Positions 1 through 6,914 of a DNA stretch of 23,301 bases are shown one piece after another. A program made the translations under genes and the position numbers. This DNA is from GCA-003244245 sp036501085 (GTDB lineage Bacteria; Actinomycetota; Actinomycetes; Mycobacteriales; Pseudonocardiaceae), in assembly GCA_036501085.1 (NCBI GenBank), contig DASYAZ010000167.1, positions 1 through 23,301 on the forward strand, in the 5' to 3' direction. Positions within the stretch are counted from its first letter, which is position 1. Every line of letters begins with the position of its first letter. The notes under the pieces were generated by a model. The model had not been told where the DNA came from. It did not search any database and was given only the letters and a program-made list of their open reading frames with translations.

Positions 1-1
1 T

Positions 2-130
2 CGCACCTACCCAAGGGTAGTCAAAAAATACCGCGCGCACAGCCACCGCATCAAACGAACCACCGACCACGGCCAACTCCATAACAACCCAGCGAAGATT
101 CACATCTTCAAGGTTCCGTGCCTAACTTAG
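2..130 (+). mobile_element. C-terminal fragment of IS4-type transposase (cut by window edge)
   Basis: An open frame enters from the left edge and ends at TAG 128-130, giving 42 residues that begin RTYPRVVKKYRAHSHRIKR and end HIFKVPCLT. The YPRVVK-basic-KR-DHG pattern is, from memory of the family, the usual tail of actinobacterial IS4-family DDE transposases. The catalytic residues lie outside the window, so it cannot be told whether the element is intact. The region after the stop (131-245) should contain the right inverted repeat, but no end could be identified without the left end for comparison. The fragment is too short for a standard ORF call. It marks this side of the window as a place where mobile DNA has landed. 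Confidence 0.6.
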
Positions 131-257
131 CGGCATTGGCCCGTGCGCCCCCACCCGAGCAGGCTCATGCCCTACTCCGCCCATCCACATCCATGGCAAT
201 AGAGCCAGTTTTTGTCGCTGTCCGCTTTTACAACAACTCGTCTCATTGGAGAGGTCG

Positions 258-1214
258 ATGATCCGAGACCGTATCGACGTACACGCGCACTATCTTGGTG
301 GCACGATAGGCAGTCTGATCGACTCCGGGGTCAGACTGAGAGGCAACTACAAGATGCCCGTGCGGTGGACATCGGACGAGGCGCTCGCCCATATGGACCG
401 CCTCGAGATCGCCGCGCAGGTTCTGTCCACTCCCTGGGGAGGGGTGGGGACCGCCGAGGACCCAGAATTCGCGACCCAGTTCTGCCGCAGCGTCAACCAG
501 GAGTGCGCCGAGTTGATTGCGAAGTATCCCGACCGGTTCGGTGCGTTCACCTCGGTCCCACTGAACAATCCGGAGATGGCCCTGGCGGAGATTGCCTACG
601 GGCTGGACGAGCTGGGCCTGGACGGCGTGGTACTCACCTCCAACAGCCTAGGTCGCTACTTCGGCCAGGCGTTCTACGAGCCGATCCTCGCCGACCTCAA
701 TCGGCGGCGCATCCCCGTGTTCGTGCACCCGATCGACAGCCCGCGCATCGACGAACTCAGCTTCGGCCGCCCCAGTTCGATCGTGGAATTTCCGTTCGAT
801 ACCGCCCGCAACATCACGAATGCCATCTACAGCGGCGTGTTCCAGCGCTACCCGGAATTGAGGTTGATCCTCGCCCACTCCGGCGGCGCCCTGCCCACGC
901 TCGGCTGGCGCATCGCTGAGCACACCACGATGGGCCGCGGCCCCGAGGGCGCTGACATCGACCCCGACCATGTCACCGAGGTCCTGCGCGGCCTGTACTA
1001 CGACACCGCGCTCGCCGGGGCCCGCCACTCCCTGCTGCCCACTCTGCAAGTGACCAGCGCCAACCACATACTGTTCGGCACCGACTGGCCCGCTGCGGCT
1101 GAACCTACCGTCACGCACAACATCGACAACCTCACCGGTTTCGGGTTCACCGGCAACGAGTTGGCAGGCATCGAACGGGACAACGCGATCCGACTGTTCC
1201 CCCGTTTCGCATGA
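258..1214 (+). CDS. Amidohydrolase-family (ACMSD-like) metal-dependent hydrolase or decarboxylase
   Basis: This 318-residue protein has the layout of the amidohydrolase-2 family, which includes ACMSD, gamma-resorcylate and 6-methylsalicylate decarboxylases. Visible metal-site motifs are DVHAHY near the N-terminus (His9, His11), VFVHP (His157), LAHSGG (His207) and FGTDWP (Asp276), in the expected order for a TIM-barrel zinc or manganese enzyme. The length suits the family. An in-frame TTG at 246 would add four residues, but ATG 258 is preferred because GGAGAGG at 248-254 is then placed as a ribosome binding site. The family acts on aromatic or heterocyclic carboxylates, and the substrate here cannot be read from sequence. 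It stands alone: the IS fragment is upstream and the next gene converges on it. Confidence 0.85.
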   Translation: MIRDRIDVHAHYLGGTIGSLIDSGVRLRGNYKMPVRWTSDEALAHMDRLEIAAQVLSTPWGGVGTAEDPEFATQFCRSVNQECAELIAKYPDRFGAFTSVPLNNPEMALAEIAYGLDELGLDGVVLTSNSLGRYFGQAFYEPILADLNRRRIPVFVHPIDSPRIDELSFGRPSSIVEFPFDTARNITNAIYSGVFQRYPELRLILAHSGGALPTLGWRIAEHTTMGRGPEGADIDPDHVTEVLRGLYYDTALAGARHSLLPTLQVTSANHILFGTDWPAAAEPTVTHNIDNLTGFGFTGNELAGIERDNAIRLFPRFA

Positions 1215-1413
1215 ACACGACCAGGAATCGACCCTGCAGTGGGGCCGAAAAAGGCACCAAGTAGATAGCGCGGCCGCAAGCTGCGCTGGCGAGCGTCACA
1301 AGTCTCAGCCGCGTAACCGAGCCGGAACCTACACACCGAACAGTGAGGGTGAGGACCTGCTACTTGGTCACGTTTCCCGTGAGCAGGTTGCAGGCTGAGT
1401 GGGCGGGGGTTTC

Positions 1414-2142
1414 TCAGCGGTCGAAGAAGCCCTCGGGGTAGATGGCTTCGGGCTGGCCTTTCGTACTGTGCATGGTCCAGAGCAGGTCGGCGAGATGGAC
1501 GGGGTCGGCAGTAGGCCACTCCGGGATAGGGGCACCGGCAGCCTTGGCTGCCTCCATCTCGGCGTGGAAGGCGCTGTTCTCGATGATTGCACCGATGTAG
1601 AGCTTGCCGACGTAGACGCCCTTCTGGGCCACCTCGGCGTGCAGGGACTGGAGGTAGTTGCGCTGGGCCGCCAGGGCGGGGCCGGGGCCGCTCATGTTCG
1701 GTGGGCCCTGCACGGCGCTGGCTCCCTGTGCGGTCAGGATGGCACCATGGCCCTGCTCGACCATATGGGGCAGGAACTCCTGCACGAGTGCGAGTAACGA
1801 GTAGACGGCGAGCGGCATGAAGTCCTGGACGTGCTGCGGGGTCAGGTCGGCCGCAGGGACGAACCCGCCGTCACCTCCGGCGGGGGCGTAGTAGAACGCG
1901 TCGAGGTTGCCGACCTTGGCGCGAATCTGCTCAGCCAGCGAGGTGACGGCATCGCTATCGGACAGGTCGGCGGTGATGACGTGTGCGGTCACCCCAGCGC
2001 TGGTCAGGTCCTTGGCCAGCACGTCGAGCGGCTCCTGCCGGCGAGCCACGAGGACAACGGCGTAGCCGTCTCGCGCGTAGCGGTGGGCGACGGCCTGGCC
2101 GAGGCCGGGGCCGGCTCCGAACACGGCGATGGACTTGGACAC
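1414..2142 (-). CDS. Atypical short-chain dehydrogenase/reductase-like protein without the Tyr-x3-Lys pair
   Basis: The 242-residue product starts at GTG with AGGAG about nine bases upstream. It opens with a Rossmann strand and the glycine motif GAGPGLGQA (residues 9-17), a variant of the SDR TGxxxGxG motif, followed by VLVARR, which suggests NADP(H) preference. An Asp of the ADLSDS type follows. In the catalytic region the Ser is still plausible (GASAV), but the expected Tyr and Lys are absent: the aligned stretch reads GPGPALAAQRNYL, and no YxxxK occurs anywhere. Some described SDR subgroups have lost the tetrad, so the protein may bind nucleotide as a sensor or use another mechanism. It is transcribed divergently from a TetR regulator, its likely controller. 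Confidence 0.8.
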   Translation of the reverse strand: MSKSIAVFGAGPGLGQAVAHRYARDGYAVVLVARRQEPLDVLAKDLTSAGVTAHVITADLSDSDAVTSLAEQIRAKVGNLDAFYYAPAGGDGGFVPAADLTPQHVQDFMPLAVYSLLALVQEFLPHMVEQGHGAILTAQGASAVQGPPNMSGPGPALAAQRNYLQSLHAEVAQKGVYVGKLYIGAIIENSAFHAEMEAAKAAGAPIPEWPTADPVHLADLLWTMHSTKGQPEAIYPEGFFDR

Positions 2143-2151
2143 GGCGACAGC

Positions 2152-2214
2152 TCCTATAGTTAGACCATGAGGTCAGGTTGACCCTATAGTCAAGTTTACC
2201 CTACCGTCAAGTTA
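2152..2214. promoter_or_regulatory. Divergent SDR/tetR promoter with tandem 17-bp operator repeats
   Basis: Two adjacent direct repeats are visible: ACCCTATAGTCAAGTTT (2181-2197) and ACCCTACCGTCAAGTTA (2198-2214), 14 of 17 identical. Each contains the right arm of an inverted repeat TTGAC-N6-GTCAA (2179-2193) or its one-mismatch copy TTTAC-N6-GTCAA (2195-2210). A weaker CCTATAGTTAG copy is at 2153-2163. Promoter-like hexamers face each other across the repeats: for tetR, TTGACC 2179-2184 and TACCGT 2202-2207 with 17-bp spacing; for the SDR, TTGACG (complement of 2205-2210) and TATAGG (complement of 2183-2188) with 16-bp spacing. A TetR dimer on these sites would block both promoters, implying autoregulation plus control of the SDR. 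Confidence 0.6.
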
Positions 2215-2229
2215 GTTCAGGCTGGACTC

Positions 2230-2850
2230 ATGAGTCCGAGGGCACGCGCGACCAACAGCCCGGGCAGCGGGAACGCTGACCGCGCCACGGGCACGTCCCT
2301 ACGAGCCGATGCCGCGCGCAACGTGGCTCAGATCCGAGCCGCAGCCCTGTCCGCGTTCCGAGGACGTGGGCTCAGCACTCCACTGGAGGAGATCGCCGCT
2401 GCCGCCGGGGTCAGCAAGGCCACCATCTACAACCACTTCGGCGGACGCCAGGGCCTCATCGACGCCGTCATCGAGGACCTCGTCGCCACCGAGATGTACG
2501 CGGCCATGGACAAGGCCCGGCGCGTGGAAGACCCATGGGAACGCATCGCCACCTACATCACCGACCGGCGCGAGCTGCAGTACCGCGAACCCGCCGCCAT
2601 CGACGTGCTCCTCATGACCTACCCGGACTCCGAGCAACTCGTCGCGCTCGCCAAGGCAGCCACCGACATGAGCAACAGCCTGGTCCAGCAAGGCCACAAC
2701 GCCGGAGTGCTTCGCCAGGACTTCACCGCCGCCGACCTCTACTACACCGACGTCGCCAACGGGCTCGCCCTCCGCGAAGGACCCAAACCCTCCCGCGAGG
2801 ACTACGACCGACGCACCCGCTTCTTCCTCGACAGCCTGCGCCCACGCTGA
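2230..2850 (+). CDS. TetR/AcrR-family transcriptional regulator
   Basis: This 206-residue protein has an unstructured, basic N-terminal extension of about 30 residues. The TetR DNA-binding domain follows: helix 1 ends in SAFRGRGL, and the helix-turn-helix reads PLEEIAAAAGVSKATIYNHF (residues 51-70), with the usual YNHF/KxxL continuation GGRQGLIDAVI. The rest is the poorly conserved helical ligand-binding and dimerisation domain, with a C-terminal region resembling the AefR-type TetR_C. The ATG at 2230 is preceded only by a weak CAGG and would leave a leader of about 15 nt from the predicted promoter. It is divergent from the atypical SDR gene and most likely represses both genes until a ligand, perhaps the SDR's substrate, binds. 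Confidence 0.9.
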   Translation: MSPRARATNSPGSGNADRATGTSLRADAARNVAQIRAAALSAFRGRGLSTPLEEIAAAAGVSKATIYNHFGGRQGLIDAVIEDLVATEMYAAMDKARRVEDPWERIATYITDRRELQYREPAAIDVLLMTYPDSEQLVALAKAATDMSNSLVQQGHNAGVLRQDFTAADLYYTDVANGLALREGPKPSREDYDRRTRFFLDSLRPR

Positions 2851-3210
2851 CGCATCTCGCCCGCGACCGAGGGGAAGACCTCGCCAGTTTCTGTGGCAAC
2901 CCTTTGGGCGGGGCGGTCACATAGACGACCGGGGATGCGGTCGAGTTGGGGAACCGGCAGCAGAGGCGCCATCCCTCCCAAGTCGTCGTGGGCCGACGAC
3001 CGGTCCTCGAGTTGGCTGACCTCGGTCAGAACCGCCACTGTTCGGCCTGCTTGCGGGCTTCGAACACGGGTACCGGATGACCTTCGCCAAGAGATTTACG
3101 GACACAGTTCATACCCCTGTGGGTGTGCCCATGTACCATTATCGGCGACCGCCCAGGCAGCGCGTACGGATCGTTCGATGCACTCCCCCACCACTGCGGA
3201 TCTCGCCGCC
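2851..3210. other. Gene-poor stretch of 360 bases between tetR and the OmpR-type regulator
   Basis: No convincing gene is seen. Open frames on both strands here have no recognisable motif and no good ribosome binding site. A short minus-strand frame ends at TGA near 3038-3040 with the tail PVFEARKQAEQWRF. It looks more protein-like than its surroundings and could be the remnant of a degraded gene, but its upstream part is not convincing. Because tetR ends rightward and the next gene ends leftward, both genes' terminators should lie here. No strong GC-rich hairpin with a T-run was found by eye. Confidence 0.5.
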
Positions 3211-3903
3211 CTAATGAGTGTCACAAGTTGGATTCGCGCGACCGAACCGGAAGCCGACACATCGAACGGTGGTGATCCATGCGCTGGCGCCGAGCTTCTT
3301 GCGAAGGCTGCTGACATGCGTGTCGATAGTGCGGCTGAATTCCACTCCTTCAGCGTTCCAGACCTTAGACATTATTTCTTTACGAGAAACGACAGTTTCG
3401 GGCTGACGTGCCAAGAGATAAAGGAGATCGAATTCTTTTCGTGTCACGTTGATAGGCTGACCATTGAGGCGCACTTCGCGGGCACCGACGTTGATGAACA
3501 ACGACCCGTGTGAAACATTCCGGCCGATAGATGATTGATGAGCGCGGCGCATCACGGCTTCGATACGGGCGACAAGTTCGCGAAATCCATAGGGTTTGAC
3601 CAGGTAGTCGTCCGAACCGGCCTGCAGGCCAAGGACCCGGTCCAGTTCGGTGCCGCGAGCCGTGACAGCGATAATAGGGATATCGCAGACGGCTCGGATG
3701 CCACGGCAGACGTCAAGACCGTCGAGATCGGGTAGCTCAAGATCGAGCACTACAAGGTCAGCATAGCGATAATTTTTGAGCGCGCATGTTCCTGTAGCGA
3801 CGCCCTCCGCTTCGTATCCGTGTCGTCGCAAACCGTGGGTAAGGGATTCGGCCACAGCCGTATTGTTTTCTACCACCAGTACACGCAAGCTAACTTCCAC
3901 CAA
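3211..3903 (-). CDS. Orphan OmpR/PhoB-family response regulator with altered acidic pocket
   Basis: The 230-residue protein has an N-terminal receiver domain (residues about 6-120) and a C-terminal winged-helix DNA-binding domain (about 130-222, with the Trans_reg_C pattern RKEFDLLYLLARQPETVVSR ... RTIDTHVSSLRKKLG). The phosphoacceptor is Asp54 in VVLDLELPDLDG, and Thr81 and Lys103 are present. The acidic pair, normally E/D-D, reads Glu12-Asn13 (VVENN), so one Mg-coordinating acid is replaced. No histidine kinase gene adjoins it, so it is an orphan here. The first possible start is TTG 3903; GTG 3900 and TTG 3888 (after GGTGGAAG) are also in frame, and TTG 3888 would put the start right before RVLVV. 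GC content is visibly lower than in the rest of the window. Confidence 0.85.
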   Translation of the reverse strand: MVEVSLRVLVVENNTAVAESLTHGLRRHGYEAEGVATGTCALKNYRYADLVVLDLELPDLDGLDVCRGIRAVCDIPIIAVTARGTELDRVLGLQAGSDDYLVKPYGFRELVARIEAVMRRAHQSSIGRNVSHGSLFINVGAREVRLNGQPINVTRKEFDLLYLLARQPETVVSRKEIMSKVWNAEGVEFSRTIDTHVSSLRKKLGASAWITTVRCVGFRFGRANPTCDTH

Positions 3904-4541
3904 TCAGTGATAACGCGATCAATGGCCCCTGCGAGGTGCTGCGCATCAGCGGGCAGAGCACCCCATATAGCTTGTCCCTACTGCAGGTCGCGAGTCGACG
4001 CGGTGCCGTTCGACCGCTGGACGGTGAACCCCAGTTCCGAAGCCTGCCAGGTTCGGGCCGTCACAACGAGCACACGCGACACTACGCCGGAAACGCTACC
4101 GGCCGCTGTAAACCCACTCAAGATTCTCGGCCGCGATAGAGACAAAGGTGTAAGGGCGGCTGTTACGAAAGTCGTATCTCGAAAGAACCAGCATGTAGCA
4201 TCAGATCGCGGCACCGGTTCTCGCGATGGCCGTCGCGGCCCCAGCGGCGAGCGGGGCAGCCTGGCCGACCAGCAGGTCACTAGCACCAAGGACCTGCTGG
4301 GCACCAGGCGAGCAGCTCTCCGGCAAAGGCGTTGCCGGTGACACCCGTCGACGCCAGGCTTGATTTTTTGGGTCGGCGTGTATTAATCGTGATGTCTGCG
4401 CTCTCTACCAGTGGCTGGATGCACCTTAGAGAGACGAGAGTTCACGGAAAATTGGCCATCCCGCAGTGCACCGTACACGAGATCACTTGTGGCACCGCAC
4501 TTCCCTCGGCGGTAGGACGCCCATGGGGAGAGAGCGTCGAG
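3904..4541. other. Gene-poor stretch of about 640 bases upstream of the kinase gene
   Basis: No gene was confidently assigned. A minus-strand frame at 4201-4344 (GTG start, 47 codons, no ribosome binding site seen) reads like real protein at its end: CSPGAQQVLGASDLLVGQ, then an Ala/Gly-rich hydrophobic tail ending TGAAI. It has no ATG and no recognised family. The kinase frame itself stays open back to 4332, but that part is not conserved-looking. Base composition is more balanced than in neighbouring core genes. The stretch must also hold the promoters of the divergent OmpR-type regulator and of the kinase-regulator pair. Confidence 0.45.
4360..4387 (+). promoter_or_regulatory. Possible promoter of the kinase-response regulator pair
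   Basis: A TTGATT hexamer (4360-4365) precedes an AT-rich TGTATTAAT segment (4379-4387), with 15-16 bases between the hexamer and the possible -10 (TATTAA or ATTAAT). This is one of the few AT-rich sites upstream of the kinase and would give a leader of about 150 nt to GTG 4542. The spacing is not ideal, and this is an inspection call only. Confidence 0.25.
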
Positions 4542-5645
4542 GTGATCAGAACCGGGATACAAACGGCCCTTGAGGGGAGGCTGAAGGGCGTGACGGGTGA
4601 TCCTATTCTGTCCACTGAGATGCGAGAGGAGATCGTCTCGAACTTCGAACTCCGCCTGCGCACGCGGGGCAACTCGATTCTGGACAGTGCCGATACCCGT
4701 GAGCAGATGCTGAGCCAAGCTCGATCAATACTCGATGATGTTGTTGGCAATCAGGCAAGTCCAACCGACCAGATCGATCCCAGCTCGATGTCACTGAGCG
4801 TCGAAACAGAAGCGGGCCAGGCGATCAAAGATGTCCGTCTCACGGAGTCCTTGCATGCGGCGAGCGTGCTGTTCGAGACCGCGTTGCCGGTCGCGCAGCG
4901 CGCGTTCTCGGCTGCCGGACGCCAGGAGGTCGAGGCCACGCTGGTGCTGCACCGCCTGATCATGAGTCGAGTCACCTCAACCGCCACGTCTCACGCAGGG
5001 TTCATGCTCAGAACGATCCGGGAGTCGCACCGCTCCGAACTCGCGCGGCTCGCCAGGGACTTGCACGATCACGCTGCCCACGCCATCGGCGTCGCGATCC
5101 AGAACCTGGAACTGCACGAGATGCACGCCCGGCGAGATGCGGCGAAGGCACAGGACAAGCTCCATCTGGCCCGACGAGCTATGCGGGTGGCGCTGGAGCG
5201 CGTCCGAGACCATTCCGTCGAGTTACGCATGACGGTGACGCCGGACAGACTCGAGCAGGCCCTCACGAACTACTTGGCGACCAACGCTGCGAGCAACGTC
5301 CTGACCAGGGTCGAAGTGACAGGTGACACCGCGATGCTGCCCGAGCAGGTCAGCGAAGAACTCTATGTCACGCTGCGCGAGGCGATTCGTAACGCGCTGG
5401 TGCACTCGCACACCGCCCGGCTGGACGTCATGGTCAGGATCAGCGTCTCCGTCCTGCGTGCTCGGGTATCGGACACCGGCCTGGGATTTCCGGTCGAGGA
5501 GACCACCCGAGTGAGCGAGGGCCTCGGGCTGTCCTCGATGCGGGAACGGGTGCAGCTGCTTGGCGGGACGTTGCGGCTGTCCAGCCTGCCAGGTCAGGGC
5601 ACCACGGTGGAGATCTCCATTCCGCTCCCGAGAGCGTCGCCGTGA
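4542..5645 (+). CDS. Soluble NarL-type sensor histidine kinase (HisKA_3)
   Basis: From GTG 4542 the product is 367 residues. This start is preferred over the open frame reaching back to 4332 because GGGGAGAGAG (4525-4534) precedes it and the family-like N-terminus begins at VIRTGIQTALEG. The N-terminal part is helical, with no membrane segment, so sensing is cytoplasmic or via a partner. The dimerisation/phosphoacceptor helix carries ELARLARDLHDHAAHAIG with the phosphorylated His at about residue 175. The ATPase domain follows: N-box REAIRNALVHSHTA, G1 DTGLGF, G2 GLGLSSMRERVQLLGG. It should phosphorylate the response regulator encoded immediately downstream, whose GTG overlaps this stop (GTGA). 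The signal is unknown. Confidence 0.9.
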   Translation: MIRTGIQTALEGRLKGVTGDPILSTEMREEIVSNFELRLRTRGNSILDSADTREQMLSQARSILDDVVGNQASPTDQIDPSSMSLSVETEAGQAIKDVRLTESLHAASVLFETALPVAQRAFSAAGRQEVEATLVLHRLIMSRVTSTATSHAGFMLRTIRESHRSELARLARDLHDHAAHAIGVAIQNLELHEMHARRDAAKAQDKLHLARRAMRVALERVRDHSVELRMTVTPDRLEQALTNYLATNAASNVLTRVEVTGDTAMLPEQVSEELYVTLREAIRNALVHSHTARLDVMVRISVSVLRARVSDTGLGFPVEETTRVSEGLGLSSMRERVQLLGGTLRLSSLPGQGTTVEISIPLPRASP

Positions 5646-6316
5646 ACGTCGGCTCCGGGGTGATCTCGGTCGTGCTCGTGGACGATCACACGCTGTTCCG
5701 CGAGGGGTTGGCCGAGTTGATTGAAAGCGACACGACCTTCCACATTGTCGCCCAGGGCTCCAATGGTGCGGACGCATTGGTCCTCGTCACCGAGCATCGT
5801 CCGGATGTGCTGCTGGTCGACGTCGAGATGCCCGGACCCGATACCCAGGAAATAGTCAGCAGGCTGCGCCGGGAGCACCCGGACACCCAGATCATCGTGC
5901 TCTCGATGCATGACAAACCTTCGCTGGTCCAGGGCATGCTCGAGAGGGGTGCTGCCGCCTACCTGGTCAAGACGATCGCACGCCAAGAGCTCATCGCAGC
6001 GATGCGTTCAGTGGTGACCAGCCAGGGTGACATCCTGCTGGCGGTACCCCGCCACACTGTGGACAAGCCGCTCCCAGACAGACCCCTGACTGCACGCGAG
6101 CTAGAGGTACTGCAGCTCACCGCGTTGGCCATGAGCAACGCCCAGATCGGCAAGCGGCTACAGATCAGCGAGGGAACGGTCAAGCGCCATCTGACAACCG
6201 TCTACGCCAAGCTTCACGCTGTCTCACGGATCGATGCGATCCGGAAGGCGACCACCGCCCGGCTGATTCCGGGTATCACTCCTGAGCAGCTGCCAAACTC
6301 CGCGACATGGAGTTGA
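5642..6316 (+). CDS. NarL/FixJ-family response regulator
   Basis: The 224-residue protein has a receiver domain (residues about 8-125) with the acidic pair Asp14-Asp15 (VLVDDHTLFREGL), phosphoacceptor Asp60 (VLLVDVEMPGPD), Ser at LSMHD and Lys110 in YLVKTIA. A LuxR-type helix-turn-helix lies at about 150-210: LTARELEVLQLTALAMSNAQ, then EGTVKRHLTTVYAKL. All phosphorylation residues are intact. Translation starts at GTG 5642 inside the kinase stop codon, so the two proteins are translationally coupled and form one two-component system. Its 3' end overlaps the 3' end of the convergent marR gene by 41 bp. Target genes are not evident nearby; the orphan OmpR regulator or the gene-poor upstream region are the closest candidates. 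Confidence 0.92.
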   Translation: MNVGSGVISVVLVDDHTLFREGLAELIESDTTFHIVAQGSNGADALVLVTEHRPDVLLVDVEMPGPDTQEIVSRLRREHPDTQIIVLSMHDKPSLVQGMLERGAAAYLVKTIARQELIAAMRSVVTSQGDILLAVPRHTVDKPLPDRPLTARELEVLQLTALAMSNAQIGKRLQISEGTVKRHLTTVYAKLHAVSRIDAIRKATTARLIPGITPEQLPNSATWS

Positions 6317-6746
6317 TCATTACCGCGCCCGTGTCACGCAGGCATTCCTCCAGAAGGCGGTGCAGTGTTGCTCGATCGCCGGTGTTCAAAGGCGCGAAGA
6401 CATCCTGCTCAGCTCGATCCAGGGCGGCGCGGGCGGCAGCCAGCGTTCGGCGTCCGGTAGCGGTGATTCGCAGCGGTTGGCTTCGGCCGGCGGTGGGCTC
6501 TTCGCGGGTGAGATAACCGGCGGCTTCCAGCCGGAGGGTGAGCAGGCTGACGGCCTGTGGGGTCAGGTGCAGGAGCCGTGCCACCTCGGCGGCGGACGGA
6601 CCGTCGTCGGAGACCAGGTGAGCCAGCGTTGCGAACTGCGGGATGGTCAGCCGTAGTGGTGCTAATTCGCTCTCGATACGGCGCTTCAACCGGTGCTGCA
6701 GCTGCCAGAGCATGTAGGCCAGATCATCCTGCAGATCGCCGCTCAT
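6276..6746 (-). CDS. MarR-family transcriptional regulator
   Basis: The 156-residue product has the MarR layout: an N-terminal dimerisation helix (DLAYMLWQLQHRLKRRIESE), a winged helix-turn-helix at about residues 35-100 (IPQFATLAHLVSDDGPSAAE, LTPQAVSLLTLRLEAAGYLT, wing EEPTAGRSQPLRITATGR), and a long C-terminal helix. The length fits the family. ATG 6746 has no clear ribosome binding site upstream, which could mean a leaderless mRNA. It is divergent from the SDR gene at 6915, and the spacer carries two matching palindromic sites, so it probably represses itself and that SDR in response to a small phenolic or lipophilic ligand, as is common in the family. Its last 41 bp overlap the convergent response-regulator gene. 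Confidence 0.9.
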   Translation of the reverse strand: MSGDLQDDLAYMLWQLQHRLKRRIESELAPLRLTIPQFATLAHLVSDDGPSAAEVARLLHLTPQAVSLLTLRLEAAGYLTREEPTAGRSQPLRITATGRRTLAAARAALDRAEQDVFAPLNTGDRATLHRLLEECLRDTGAVMINSMSRSLAAAQE

Positions 6747-6759
6747 CGACGGAGGATAA

Positions 6760-6815
6760 CAAGGACTTGCTTTGACATGAGGGGCTTGCCTACCATTGGC
6801 GTATCAAGTACTTGA
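6760..6815. promoter_or_regulatory. MarR-type operator pair around the SDR promoter
   Basis: Two sites share CAAG-NN-CTTG: CAAGGACTTG (6760-6769) and the perfect 12-bp palindrome TCAAGTACTTGA (6804-6815). Between them a promoter for the rightward SDR can be drawn: TTGCTT (6767-6772), 18-bp spacer, TACCAT (6791-6796). The first operator then overlaps the -35 and the second sits just past the transcription start, the expected arrangement for repression by the divergent MarR protein. The leader to the SDR start would be about 110 nt. Confidence 0.55.
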
Positions 6816-6914
6816 CTTGCACGGTTGGCGGACCTGGACGGCCAATCCGGCGGGGCACCGAGCACCGTCATCACACCGAGGCCCTGGTACCGCCGGCATG
6901 AAGGAGGCCTCGCC

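Noticed and set aside
2893..3513. 206-codon plus-strand open frame between tetR and the OmpR-type gene
   Set aside because: Its second half is antisense to the response regulator, whose domains are clear; the first half shows no motif.
3820..4341. 173-codon plus-strand open frame upstream of the kinase
   Set aside because: It begins antisense inside the response-regulator gene, has no ribosome binding site and no recognisable domain.
4331..4369. GGCGT...ACGCC followed by a T-run as a possible terminator
   Set aside because: The stem is five bases with an 18-base loop, and no gene ends on that strand upstream; better seen as part of the kinase promoter region.
4332..4541. N-terminal extension of the histidine kinase
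   Set aside because: The frame is open, but a good ribosome binding site and family-like sequence begin at GTG 4542, so the extra 70 residues are probably untranslated.
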